Below are positions 1 through 9,005 of a DNA stretch of 64,000 nucleotides, piece by piece. The translations under genes and the position numbers were made by a program. The notes beneath the pieces are model-generated. The model was not told the DNA's origin and did no database searches. It saw only the letters and a list, made by a program, of their open reading frames with translations. The number at the start of each line of letters is the position of its first letter. Position 1 is the stretch's first letter. The DNA is from Leptospira chreensis (GTDB lineage Bacteria; Spirochaetota; Leptospiria; Leptospirales; Leptospiraceae), in NCBI RefSeq assembly GCF_016919165.1, contig NZ_JAFFPS010000007.1:51894-115893 (forward strand). Direction: 5' to 3'.

Positions 1-1143
<1,143 letters not shown>

Positions 1144-1182
1144 CTACAAGAAAAGAAAATAGAAGATTTTGGCAAGATTTAC

Positions 1183-1210
1183 TTGCAATCCATTAGCGAA
1201 CATGTATAAC
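1183..1210 (+). promoter_or_regulatory. Candidate sigma70-type promoter for the receiver gene
   Basis: TTGCAA (1183-1188) and TATAAC (1205-1210) are separated by 16 bases, close to a housekeeping promoter. Transcription would start around 1217, only one or two bases before the GTG at 1219 and about 10 before the GTG at 1228. No ribosome binding site precedes either codon, so the message could be leaderless. Assigned by eye only. Confidence 0.4.
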
Positions 1211-1218
1211 AATCTCCT

Positions 1219-1635
1219 GTGGGAATTGTGACTGAGAATAAGAATACGAAGAATGCAATTCTTTTTGTAGATGATGAATCCATTATATTAATGAGTATGA
1301 AATCGCAAGTAAGACAGCACTTCGGAGAACAATACAAATACTTAACTGCAGAGAATGCAAGAGAGGCTTGGGATTTACTTTTAGAATTAGAAGAAGAAGG
1401 AAGTTCTGTTTCCATCATCATCTCGGATTGGTCCATGCCTGGAATGAATGGAGATGAGTTTTTTAGAAAGGTACACCATTCCTATCCCAATATCGAAAAG
1501 GTAATTGTTACTGGTTTTGCGGATCAAAAATCCATCGAAGATCTCAATTCAGAAATCGGACCCATTGTTTTTTTAAAAAAACCTTGGGACGAAAAAGAAC
1601 TTATCTCCACTATTTCTCATGCTATGTTGGATTAA
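1219..1635 (+). CDS. Stand-alone response regulator receiver protein
   Basis: A 138-residue CheY-like protein with no output domain. The acidic pocket is in LFVDDES (residues 15-21), the phospho-acceptor Asp in IIISDWSMPG near residue 72, the conserved Thr in VIVTGFAD and the conserved Lys in FLKKPWDE. It therefore most likely relays phosphate from a partner kinase by protein contact. The neighbour is the large PAS kinase on the opposite strand; the two genes converge and share the TTAA at 1632-1635 as both stop codons. The start is GTG 1219 or GTG 1228; an in-frame stop (TAA 1207-1209) bounds it upstream, and neither codon has a clear Shine-Dalgarno. Pairing with the adjacent kinase is inference. 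Confidence 0.9.
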   Translation: MGIVTENKNTKNAILFVDDESIILMSMKSQVRQHFGEQYKYLTAENAREAWDLLLELEEEGSSVSIIISDWSMPGMNGDEFFRKVHHSYPNIEKVIVTGFADQKSIEDLNSEIGPIVFLKKPWDEKELISTISHAMLD

Positions 1636-4316
1636 TTGTTTTTAGGAAGATAAATAAAAAAGGTCGTTTCCCCAGGAACGGATGAGAGTTCAATTCGTCC
1701 CCCATGTCGCTTCACAATTTTATTTACGATATCGAGTCCAAGCCCACTCCCTTCTCCTGGAGCTTTGGTGGTAAAGAATGGTTCAAAGATTTTGGATTGG
1801 ATCTCTTTTGGAATGCCAGGGCCAGAATCTTTTAAAGACACAAGAATTTCCTCAGCACAATCTTTTACCGCAATTTCTAATTCCCCAACAAAGGACATCG
1901 CTTGTAAAGAGTTATAGATTAAATTGGTCCATACATGCAACAAATCATCCGGATAACATTCAATTGGTGCTACAGGATCAAACTTTTTGATTAGATTGAT
2001 TCCACGTTTCAATTGGTTTTGGTAGATGGTGAGGACTGTTTCAATGGTATCAGGAATGGAGGCCCTACTTTTTTTACCATCGACATCAAAGCGAGAGAAG
2101 TTCTTCAGTGCATACATGATTTTAGAAATTCGATCTACGGCGAGTTGGATGGAACGAGTGTTCCTTCGGAATTGAATTTCCAAAGAAAAATAATCTAAAA
2201 AAACTTTTATATAATGGGATTGGAATAAGGGTAGATAACTCGGATCAATTTCTCCAATCCCAAGGTCGACCCAATTCTCAGCAAATTCTTCTGCCAAACT
2301 GGGCGAAAATCCATAACTCACAAACACTTCTTTATTTCGTTTTTTACGAAGCCGTTCTTCTTTCCCAGTATAAAACTCAATGGGTTGGTCTAAGTTACCA
2401 AGGATGGTTTTGACAATCTTCTGTTCTGGACCTGCCACAGCAAGAATTGCTTCCCGATACAATTGAGAGGCAAGGCCGTATCGTTTTTGCCAATCCAACA
2501 TATTTTGATTCGATGCTTTGACGGCTCCAATGGGATTATTGATTTCATGCGCAATACCTGCAATTAACTGACCTAAGGCGGCTAATTTTTCTGATTGGAT
2601 CAATTGGTCTTGGGTTCGTTTTAAATTTTCGAACGCCATCTCTAATTCCAATTTTTGCCTTTCAATCAGCCTGTTTTTATCTCGGATTTCTGAATTGATA
2701 AGACGGAGTTCCTCCACTTCTTTTAAGGGACTCAAATCAAAAATACTATAAGCAATGGAATTGGTTTCTTTATATAAAAAACGTTTAATCGAAACAAGGG
2801 CTGGAAAGAGGTCCCCGTTTTTCTTTTTACAAACGATCTCAAGAGAACCAGTCAAATGATTCCCAATTTTCTCGCGAATCTTTCGAAGAGATCCCGTAGT
2901 GAGAAGGTTTCTAATTTTTAACTTTGGTGTGTCTTCTAACTCAAACCCAAATAACCTTTGGAAAGCAAAATTGGAATCCTTTGCTGTGAGCCCATTGGCA
3001 TCAAAAATCAAAAAGGCTTCGGTAGAGAATTGATAAAATGTTTCAAATCGTTCATCGGACTTTCGAAGGGCCTCTTCACTTAACTTGATTTCAGTGATAT
3101 CTAAAACCGTTCCTAATAATTTTATTGGTTTTCCCGAAGTGTCCCGAATGATATTTCCTCTTGATTCAATCCAATGGATTTTTTTATCTGAATGGTGGAT
3201 TCGATTTTGTAATCGATATGCAGAACGTGTGGGATCCTCCATAAGGGTCCGTATTTCTTTTCCGATTAACTCTAAATCTTCCTTATAGGTTAACTCGATG
3301 AATTTTTCCTCAGAGATTTCAAAATCTTCACTGGAATACCCATAAATATTGTAAGTCTGCGGAGACCAATATATCTTTCTTGTTTGAATATCCCAACTCC
3401 AAATCCCCATCTTCACGGCATCCAGTGCCATAACGAGTCGTGACTCCGATTCCTTAAGAGCAAAACCAGCTTCCATTTGTTTGGTTCGATTGATCATGGC
3501 ACCAAACATCCGATAACTTCTATTATTCTCGTCGTATAAAAAAATTCCGTTATCTTCTATATAAACATAATTACCTGATTTTGTTTGATATCGGTATTCT
3601 GCAGAAAACTTTTTATGATTCTCTGAAGATTCCAGAAACAATTTTGCCGCTGTTTCTCTATCATCGGGATGGATGGCACAAAGCCATTCTTCATAACCAA
3701 TTTTTTGGAATTCTTCGGCAGTGTATCCCGTGATTTCCTGAATGGCCCCACCCCAAATATTTTCACCAGTTTTGATGTCCATATCATACACCATACTTAA
3801 CGAAAGTTCGGTGATCGTGCGGTATTTAGATTCATTGTATTCTAAGGCTTTTTGTTTAAGTACATTTTCCGAAATGTCCGTGATGAGAAATACAAGGAAG
3901 GATAATTCTCCTTGTTTGTTAAATACAGGAGACCCATTGACTGATAGGTATTTTTTATTTCCCGAAGAATCTTCTATGGCATGACGAATGTCTGTGACAG
4001 GTTTTTTTGTTTCTAAAACAATATTGAATGGTTGGTCCTCTGCTTTCCAAGGACCTCCATCCAGTGAAGTGTTTTTCCATTCCGGTGCATTGTATGTTCG
4101 GGAAAGGATATCGTTTAGTTTGATCCCAAGAACCGATTCCGAAGCTGGGTTTGCATAAAGAATTTGTCCCGCGGGATTTAGGACTGTCATGGCTGTGGAG
4201 CTGACATTCATTATGGTTGTCAAAAGCTCCGCCTCGACAAACTTTTCATCGGCGGAAAGACGTCCTTCTGGATTTTCTCCTTTCGATTCCTCTCCCTGTC
4301 TCACTTTAGAATCCAC
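1632..4316 (-). CDS. Multi-PAS soluble sensor histidine kinase with DHp insertion
   Basis: An 894-residue cytoplasmic kinase without membrane segments. Four PAS modules span roughly residues 28-140, 160-285, 290-415 and 420-530, several ending in PAC-like segments (for example LLGTVLDITEIK). A coiled coil (about 535-580) leads to the H-box GIAHEINNP, with the phosphorylated His near 590. The C-terminal HATPase shows the N-box (WTNLIYNSLQAM), G1 (DSGPGIP), F-box (FEPFFTT) and G2 (GSGLGLDIV). Between the H-box helix and the second DHp helix (SKIMYALKNFSRF) lie about 126 residues, against about 33 in the kinase at 53971-55116, so an extra segment of about 90 residues is inserted in the hairpin. 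The kinase at 48204-49862 carries a similar insert. It converges with the receiver gene at 1219-1635, its likely partner. Confidence 0.93.
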   Translation of the reverse strand: MDSKVRQGEESKGENPEGRLSADEKFVEAELLTTIMNVSSTAMTVLNPAGQILYANPASESVLGIKLNDILSRTYNAPEWKNTSLDGGPWKAEDQPFNIVLETKKPVTDIRHAIEDSSGNKKYLSVNGSPVFNKQGELSFLVFLITDISENVLKQKALEYNESKYRTITELSLSMVYDMDIKTGENIWGGAIQEITGYTAEEFQKIGYEEWLCAIHPDDRETAAKLFLESSENHKKFSAEYRYQTKSGNYVYIEDNGIFLYDENNRSYRMFGAMINRTKQMEAGFALKESESRLVMALDAVKMGIWSWDIQTRKIYWSPQTYNIYGYSSEDFEISEEKFIELTYKEDLELIGKEIRTLMEDPTRSAYRLQNRIHHSDKKIHWIESRGNIIRDTSGKPIKLLGTVLDITEIKLSEEALRKSDERFETFYQFSTEAFLIFDANGLTAKDSNFAFQRLFGFELEDTPKLKIRNLLTTGSLRKIREKIGNHLTGSLEIVCKKKNGDLFPALVSIKRFLYKETNSIAYSIFDLSPLKEVEELRLINSEIRDKNRLIERQKLELEMAFENLKRTQDQLIQSEKLAALGQLIAGIAHEINNPIGAVKASNQNMLDWQKRYGLASQLYREAILAVAGPEQKIVKTILGNLDQPIEFYTGKEERLRKKRNKEVFVSYGFSPSLAEEFAENWVDLGIGEIDPSYLPLFQSHYIKVFLDYFSLEIQFRRNTRSIQLAVDRISKIMYALKNFSRFDVDGKKSRASIPDTIETVLTIYQNQLKRGINLIKKFDPVAPIECYPDDLLHVWTNLIYNSLQAMSFVGELEIAVKDCAEEILVSLKDSGPGIPKEIQSKIFEPFFTTKAPGEGSGLGLDIVNKIVKRHGGRIELSSVPGETTFFIYLPKNN

Positions 4317-4328
4317 TTCTATGTAGAC

Positions 4329-5087
4329 TTACTTTTTCAAAGATTCCAATTTCGTAGCTTCTATTTTTTGGTAAACCGGTAGGATGAAAAACAAAAACCG
4401 GTCAAGAACTTGGATGAAACGAAATAGAAAGGAAGGGTAGACTTCTTTGGCACCGGACTGGATTCCCTTCACGACTTTTTTTGCCACGGTCTCCGGAGAT
4501 TGGCTTGGGAAAGGAACAGGAACCTTTTTCCCAGCAGCATCAAAGAACTTCGTTCTTGTTGCAATCGGGTACACCACCATCACTTGGTTTCCTGGTTTCA
4601 ATTCATACCTGTAGGCATCGATAAACGAACGTACAGCGGCTTTTGTCGAAGAATACTGAGCGTACCCAGGAAGGGCCAAATGGCTCATGGCTGATGCGGT
4701 TACGATGAATAAAAATGGATCTTTTCGAGTTTGGTTCAGAGCAATCAAACAATACAAAGGCGAAAATACATTGGTTTTATAAATTCGATCAATTCTGTCC
4801 CAATCCGCGTTCGGAATCACTTCATAATAAGCAAAACCAGCATTGGCATAAAATATATCGATTCCACCCAATTTTTTATCCGCATCTTTCAATAATTTAT
4901 CCAAATTTTCCTTTTTGGATACGTCGCATTTGTAAGGAATCACATTGGGATGGACAAGAATGTTTTTTTCATTCAAATCGCAGGCGAGAACCTTTACACC
5001 TTCGTGCTTTAACACTTGCAATACGGTCTCTTTGCCGATTCCAGAACCTGCTCCGGTAATCACGATTCTTTTGTTTTTTAGTTCCAT
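4329..5087 (-). CDS. Short-chain dehydrogenase/reductase (SDR family)
   Basis: A 252-residue classical SDR, an NAD(P)-dependent oxidoreductase. The cofactor glycine motif TGAGSGIGKE is at residues 11-20 and NAG (YANAGFAY) near 80. The catalytic Ser/Tyr/Lys sit in ASAMSHLALPGYAQYSSTK (near 131-149). A proline-rich PVPFPSQSPETVAKKV segment and a hydrophobic C-terminal helix (FRFIQVLDRFLFFIL) suggest membrane association and a lipid-like substrate, as seen in many SDRs of this type. The substrate cannot be named. It lies 12 bases upstream of the PAS kinase on the same strand, so the two may be cotranscribed. Confidence 0.9.
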   Translation of the reverse strand: MELKNKRIVITGAGSGIGKETVLQVLKHEGVKVLACDLNEKNILVHPNVIPYKCDVSKKENLDKLLKDADKKLGGIDIFYANAGFAYYEVIPNADWDRIDRIYKTNVFSPLYCLIALNQTRKDPFLFIVTASAMSHLALPGYAQYSSTKAAVRSFIDAYRYELKPGNQVMVVYPIATRTKFFDAAGKKVPVPFPSQSPETVAKKVVKGIQSGAKEVYPSFLFRFIQVLDRFLFFILPVYQKIEATKLESLKK

Positions 5088-5147
5088 ATGGCAGAAACCT
5101 AAACGGGAGAGATTCGGAATAAAGTTCTTTTTAATAAGACATCTAAC

Positions 5148-5172
5148 TTTTTTAGAACAATTCTATAAAAAA
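5148..5172. repeat. AT-rich inverted repeat in divergent promoter region
   Basis: TTTTTTAGAA, CAA, TTCTATAAAAAA forms an inverted repeat with one extra base in the right arm. It sits between the divergent SDR and SpoIIE-phosphatase genes. A similar palindrome occurs at 30945-30962 in another divergent region. It could be an operator or simply AT-rich promoter DNA. Confidence 0.3.
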
Positions 5173-5224
5173 TCTTTACTAAGTGTTTTTTATCTCTAAC
5201 TTTTGTTTTCCTTGAGGAATCCGT

Positions 5225-7525
5225 ATGAGCATCTTTTTTGATCGTATTTTCAAATTCTTCTATAAATACATTTCCTATAGCTTCGCCATCGTCTTTTTCT
5301 CTCTTTTGGGTGCGTTTTTCGGTGCCTTTTATGCTTATTTTTTCGGATCGGCCCTAATCCCCGATTTCACTGCCGTAAACCACCCAGAAGTGGTTTTGGT
5401 TTTTGTCATTGCCACTTTATTTGCGGCTCTTGGCCATAGTGTTGAGTTTGGAATCCTTGCTCCTTTGGGTTACCAAGGTTTTCGGTCTGATACCAAAAAA
5501 CTAAACAGAACTCTAAGACCCAATGAAACCATCCGCCACAAAGATATTTTGGAATTAGAAAGTATTTTAAACTCCATCATTGATTTTCCAAAAGAGAACA
5601 TGTATGCCGCTCTGCGTTATGCCTCTCTAGTTTTTATTTCTGTATCCATCACTCATATCATTTACAAACACCCGTTCTATGAATTGGCATTGATTTTCAT
5701 CGGTTGGCTTGCGGCCGTTTTTGTTTACGGAGGGTTTTCTTATATCATCTCCGATTATTTTACAGGAGCCAAACGGGTGGAGATCAAAAAGATCTTGGCC
5801 TACAAGGATGTGGCGATTCATAAAAACCACGGGATTATGAGCCTCAAGGGTAAGTTCATATTTTTACTCATCCTAATATTGTTATCACTCAGTGTTCTTG
5901 CCGTATTTATCTCCTTTGAAAATGCAAGCCTTGTTAAAATTTCGGCCTTCATTACCATGACCTTTTTTGAAGCGGTCATTTTGATTTTTATGTTTTTCCA
6001 ATCCATTAATTTAACGTTGGAACAAATCAACGAATCAGCAAATAGTTTGGCAACAGGGGGACGCGGTGCCCTCCCCATTCTTTCGATAGATAAAGAATTC
6101 ATCCAATTTGCAGAAAATTTTGAAAAAGCAACTAGAGAAGTGGGAAGGATTAGAGAAAACTTACAAGAATTAGTCGAAGCAAAAACCTCGGAACTTCGAA
6201 ACAGTTTAGAGACAGTCGAATATCTCAAAAAACAACAAGATGGGGATTATTTTCTCACCTCACTTCTCATCAAACCCCTCAGTTTGAACAAAACACTTGG
6301 AACCAATGTAAAAACAGATTTTTTTATCAAACAAAAGAAAACCTTTACCTTCCATGGAAGAGAAAATGAAATCGGAGGAGATATTTGTATCACAAGAACG
6401 GTTTCTTTACGTGGTAAAGAATATACTTTCTTTCTCAATGCCGACGCGATGGGGAAATCTTTACAAGGTGCTGGAGGGGTTCTCGTTCTCGGTGCGGCCG
6501 TTCAGTCCATTTTGGAACGTTCTCTCGCAGTCCAGTCGGTCAAACTTCTTTATGCAGAAAGGTGGATCAAAAACGCCTACCAAGAACTCCATCATATTTT
6601 CGAAAGCTTCGACTGTTCTATGTTAGTTTCTATGGTTATGGGTCTGATTGATGATGAAACAGGACTTGTTTATTATGTAAATGCCGAACACCCATGGTCT
6701 GTACTACTTCGAAATGAGAAGGCCGAATTCATCAAAACCAATTCGGAACTGCGAAAGTTAGGAACACCAGTCAAAGAAAATGCTTTGGAGATTTCCACCT
6801 TACAGTTGCAACCTGGTGATATTTTAATTTTAGGTTCAGACGGTCGGGATGATATCGAATTTGTGACAGAGGCCGATTTAAGAAAAATCAACCATGATGA
6901 AGAATTATTTTTACACCATGTGGAATCGGGGAAAGGGGAATTAAAATCCATTTACCATTCCATTTTGGAAACAGGGGAACTCACCGACGATTTGAGTTTG
7001 ATGCGGATCTCCTTCAAAGAACACCTGTCCCTTCCTCCGAGATCCATCAGAAAAGAATCCTACGAGTTGATGCGTAAAGCAAGATCGAATATCAAGGAAA
7101 ATCTATTGGAAAAAGCAAAGGAGAATCTGCTCGAAGCCAATAAAATCAATCCAGAAAACCAAGAAATATTAAGAGCCCTCCTTCGCCTTTTAGTTCGTAC
7201 GAAAGAATACACACTCGCTTCCGAAAAATTCAATTCTTATATAGAAGAATTTCCAGGGGACACCGACCTCATCTACCTTGCCTCCTTCACCTACAAACAA
7301 ACTAAAGAATACGGTAAAGCTATCGATATGGGCGAAAGGATTCGACTGAGAAACCCGGGCCACCTAGCAAACCTATTACGGCTTGTACAACTTTATCTAT
7401 TAGTAGGCAATTTGCCTAAGGCAGAAAAAACTTTGGGACTGGCTTCCTTTCTCACTGCTGATTCCAAACGAGTGGAAAGTTTTCGCATGCAAATTGAAGA
7501 CTTTAAAAAGAAAGTTCTTGATTAA
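5225..7525 (+). CDS. Membrane SpoIIE-type PP2C serine phosphatase with TPR tail
   Basis: A 766-residue protein. The N-terminal half has about six hydrophobic segments (near 15-40, 55-75, 125-150, 155-175, 205-235 and 240-262), then a HAMP-like linker and coiled coil up to about residue 340. The SpoIIE/PP2C domain follows: the metal-binding GGDI, NADAMGKS (equivalent of GDxxGKG), YYVNAEHP, LILGSDGRDD and the closing TDDLSLMRI. Residues from about 620 onward form TPR-like helices (ENLLEKAKENLLEANKINP, then further pairs) for protein contacts. Such phosphatases usually dephosphorylate anti-anti-sigma (STAS) proteins or other regulators; no STAS or RsbW partner is adjacent. The ATG follows CTTGAGGAATCCGT, a good ribosome binding site. 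Confidence 0.9.
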   Translation: MSIFFDRIFKFFYKYISYSFAIVFFSLLGAFFGAFYAYFFGSALIPDFTAVNHPEVVLVFVIATLFAALGHSVEFGILAPLGYQGFRSDTKKLNRTLRPNETIRHKDILELESILNSIIDFPKENMYAALRYASLVFISVSITHIIYKHPFYELALIFIGWLAAVFVYGGFSYIISDYFTGAKRVEIKKILAYKDVAIHKNHGIMSLKGKFIFLLILILLSLSVLAVFISFENASLVKISAFITMTFFEAVILIFMFFQSINLTLEQINESANSLATGGRGALPILSIDKEFIQFAENFEKATREVGRIRENLQELVEAKTSELRNSLETVEYLKKQQDGDYFLTSLLIKPLSLNKTLGTNVKTDFFIKQKKTFTFHGRENEIGGDICITRTVSLRGKEYTFFLNADAMGKSLQGAGGVLVLGAAVQSILERSLAVQSVKLLYAERWIKNAYQELHHIFESFDCSMLVSMVMGLIDDETGLVYYVNAEHPWSVLLRNEKAEFIKTNSELRKLGTPVKENALEISTLQLQPGDILILGSDGRDDIEFVTEADLRKINHDEELFLHHVESGKGELKSIYHSILETGELTDDLSLMRISFKEHLSLPPRSIRKESYELMRKARSNIKENLLEKAKENLLEANKINPENQEILRALLRLLVRTKEYTLASEKFNSYIEEFPGDTDLIYLASFTYKQTKEYGKAIDMGERIRLRNPGHLANLLRLVQLYLLVGNLPKAEKTLGLASFLTADSKRVESFRMQIEDFKKKVLD

Positions 7526-7543
7526 ATCCCTAAGAAATTGGAG

Positions 7544-7558
7544 GAAGGATCATCCTTC
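7544..7558 (+). terminator. Short inverted repeat after the phosphatase gene
   Basis: GAAGGAT-C-ATCCTTC is a perfect inverted repeat, usable as a 5-bp stem with a 5-base loop, followed by TTTAG. It lies 19 bases after the phosphatase stop and before the DUF1566 gene. The stem is short, so termination is uncertain. Confidence 0.3.
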
Positions 7559-7572
7559 TTTAGCGAGTTTCG

Positions 7573-8571
7573 ATGGTATCACGAACCAAGAGAATATTCT
7601 GTACTTTTCTGGTTCTTTCTATGTCATTTTTTTGTCAGAGGGCAAAACCCAAAAACCTTTGTGATCCCAAATCTGATGATTACTTGGAAAGCCTTCTAGT
7701 TCGATTGATCAACTTTGATGAAACCGCACACTGCGGAGTGGTTCTCAAGGTGGATCCACCCACATACTTGATTTGTCCTCCTCTGGTTCCGCAAGTGAAT
7801 GGAAATTTCTTCGTAGAAAGTTTTGCTACAGATGGAACGCGTGTGAGTTTTTCTTCCTCACCACCTCTACCCGCAGGGATATCATTTTCCCCGTTTTCGA
7901 ATTCTCTCCAAGGAAGTTTTACGGGCTGGAAAGCCAACAGGCAAAATTTTACCATCACTGCCAGTAATCCCAAAGGTTCCGCCAGTTGCACCTACCAACC
8001 CGCGTGGATGAGAAAACTACCGACTAAAACCAACCAAACCACTTGTTATGACGGGGCTAACAACCTAGCGAGTTGTTCCAGTCTTCCCGGACAAGATGGA
8101 AATCTTCAGAAAGGAACACCGCAAAGTTTTATTGGCCCCACCCTTGTTGCCGGTGTGGAAATCACAACGGACCCAAACACTGGACTTGTTTGGACGAGTT
8201 GCCAAAGGGGAAAAACCGGGATTGGATGTACAACTCCTGGTACAACAATCTTTCAATATTCGCCTGCGCTAGCAGAATGCGCGAGTCTCAACGTTGGATC
8301 GGGATTTGCCAATCGGACTGACTGGCGGGTACCAGAACTTGACGAATATTTAACTACTTATAATTATGCTTTGGAAAATCCATCGATTGATCAGACTTTT
8401 TTTCCTGTCACCGATAGTTTTAATTTTAAAACCAATACGATCAGTACTCTAGGATCACGTACATTTAACGCTACCTTCATACAATCTTCGATTGGATCAG
8501 GCGATTTCACTGACAGTCACCATTTGCGTTGTGTTCTAATTCATTACCTATTAAAAACAAACGATTGTTAA
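7573..8571 (+). CDS. DUF1566 (Lcl_C) lipoprotein, N-terminal part before a frameshift
   Basis: 332 residues. The signal peptide ends in a lipobox-like SMSFFC (Cys near 21). Mature residues KPKNLCD...LLVRLI...CG match the start of the lipoprotein at 14902-16182. A putative Ig-like region (about 60-140) precedes one Lcl_C/DUF1566 domain: TDPNTGLVWTSCQRG, then TDWRVPELDEY and a closing HHLRCV. After RCV the reading becomes unlike the family (LIHYLLKTNDC) and stops. A second DUF1566 domain continues immediately in the -1 frame (8529-8975). The two pieces read like one two-domain surface lipoprotein that has lost a single base near 8532-8560, or contains a sequencing error. Function in the family is unknown; surface exposure is likely. 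Confidence 0.8.
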   Translation: MVSRTKRIFCTFLVLSMSFFCQRAKPKNLCDPKSDDYLESLLVRLINFDETAHCGVVLKVDPPTYLICPPLVPQVNGNFFVESFATDGTRVSFSSSPPLPAGISFSPFSNSLQGSFTGWKANRQNFTITASNPKGSASCTYQPAWMRKLPTKTNQTTCYDGANNLASCSSLPGQDGNLQKGTPQSFIGPTLVAGVEITTDPNTGLVWTSCQRGKTGIGCTTPGTTIFQYSPALAECASLNVGSGFANRTDWRVPELDEYLTTYNYALENPSIDQTFFPVTDSFNFKTNTISTLGSRTFNATFIQSSIGSGDFTDSHHLRCVLIHYLLKTNDC

Positions 8572-8975
8572 ACAATAATGATGGAACGATTCTAGACCTG
8601 GACACATCTCTTGTTTGGCAAAGATGCACTGCAGGACAAACCAACCTAACCACTTGTGCAGGGGGAACGAATCTAATTACTAATTGGTCTGGGGCGATTA
8701 GCTACTGCCAAGGATTGAATCTCGCCGGAAAAACATGGCGACTCCCCAATGCCAGTGAGCTGAGAAGTTTACTAGATTTTTATCTCACTTACGGTAGCCC
8801 TGGATTTGATCCTATTTACCTTCCAAACACTGCCTCCTCAAACTATTGGACATCTACATCCCTACTTTCCACTCCAGCAGATGCTTTTGTAGTTTTTTTC
8901 GGTTCTTCTAGCGGAGGTGGTGATGCAAAAGCAAATAACTCAACCAACCTTACTCGCTGTGTAACCGATTTTTAA
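8529..8975 (+). CDS. Second DUF1566 domain, frameshifted continuation of the preceding gene
   Basis: About 140 residues forming a complete DUF1566 domain: NDGTILDLDTSLVWQRC, ISYCQGLNLAGKTWRLPNAS, SNYWTST and a closing LTRCVTDF. It has no signal peptide, no ATG near its beginning (only the TTG at 8529, inside the previous gene) and no ribosome binding site, so independent translation is unlikely. Joining it after the RCV of the upstream frame restores the usual RCV-spacer-DGT junction of multi-domain DUF1566 lipoproteins. I read it as the 3' part of a gene broken by a one-base deletion; a programmed -1 shift is possible but no canonical slippery heptamer is in register. Confidence 0.7.
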   Translation: MCSNSLPIKNKRLLNNNDGTILDLDTSLVWQRCTAGQTNLTTCAGGTNLITNWSGAISYCQGLNLAGKTWRLPNASELRSLLDFYLTYGSPGFDPIYLPNTASSNYWTSTSLLSTPADAFVVFFGSSSGGGDAKANNSTNLTRCVTDF

Positions 8976-9005
8976 TGTTTGGCGAAAAAAACATAGGATC
9001 GAAAA

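Noticed and set aside
8545..8575. Programmed -1 frameshift at TTAAAAAC in the DUF1566 gene
   Set aside because: The A-run is not in the X-XXY-YYZ register of the upstream frame and no downstream stem-loop is clear; a one-base deletion explains the split more simply.
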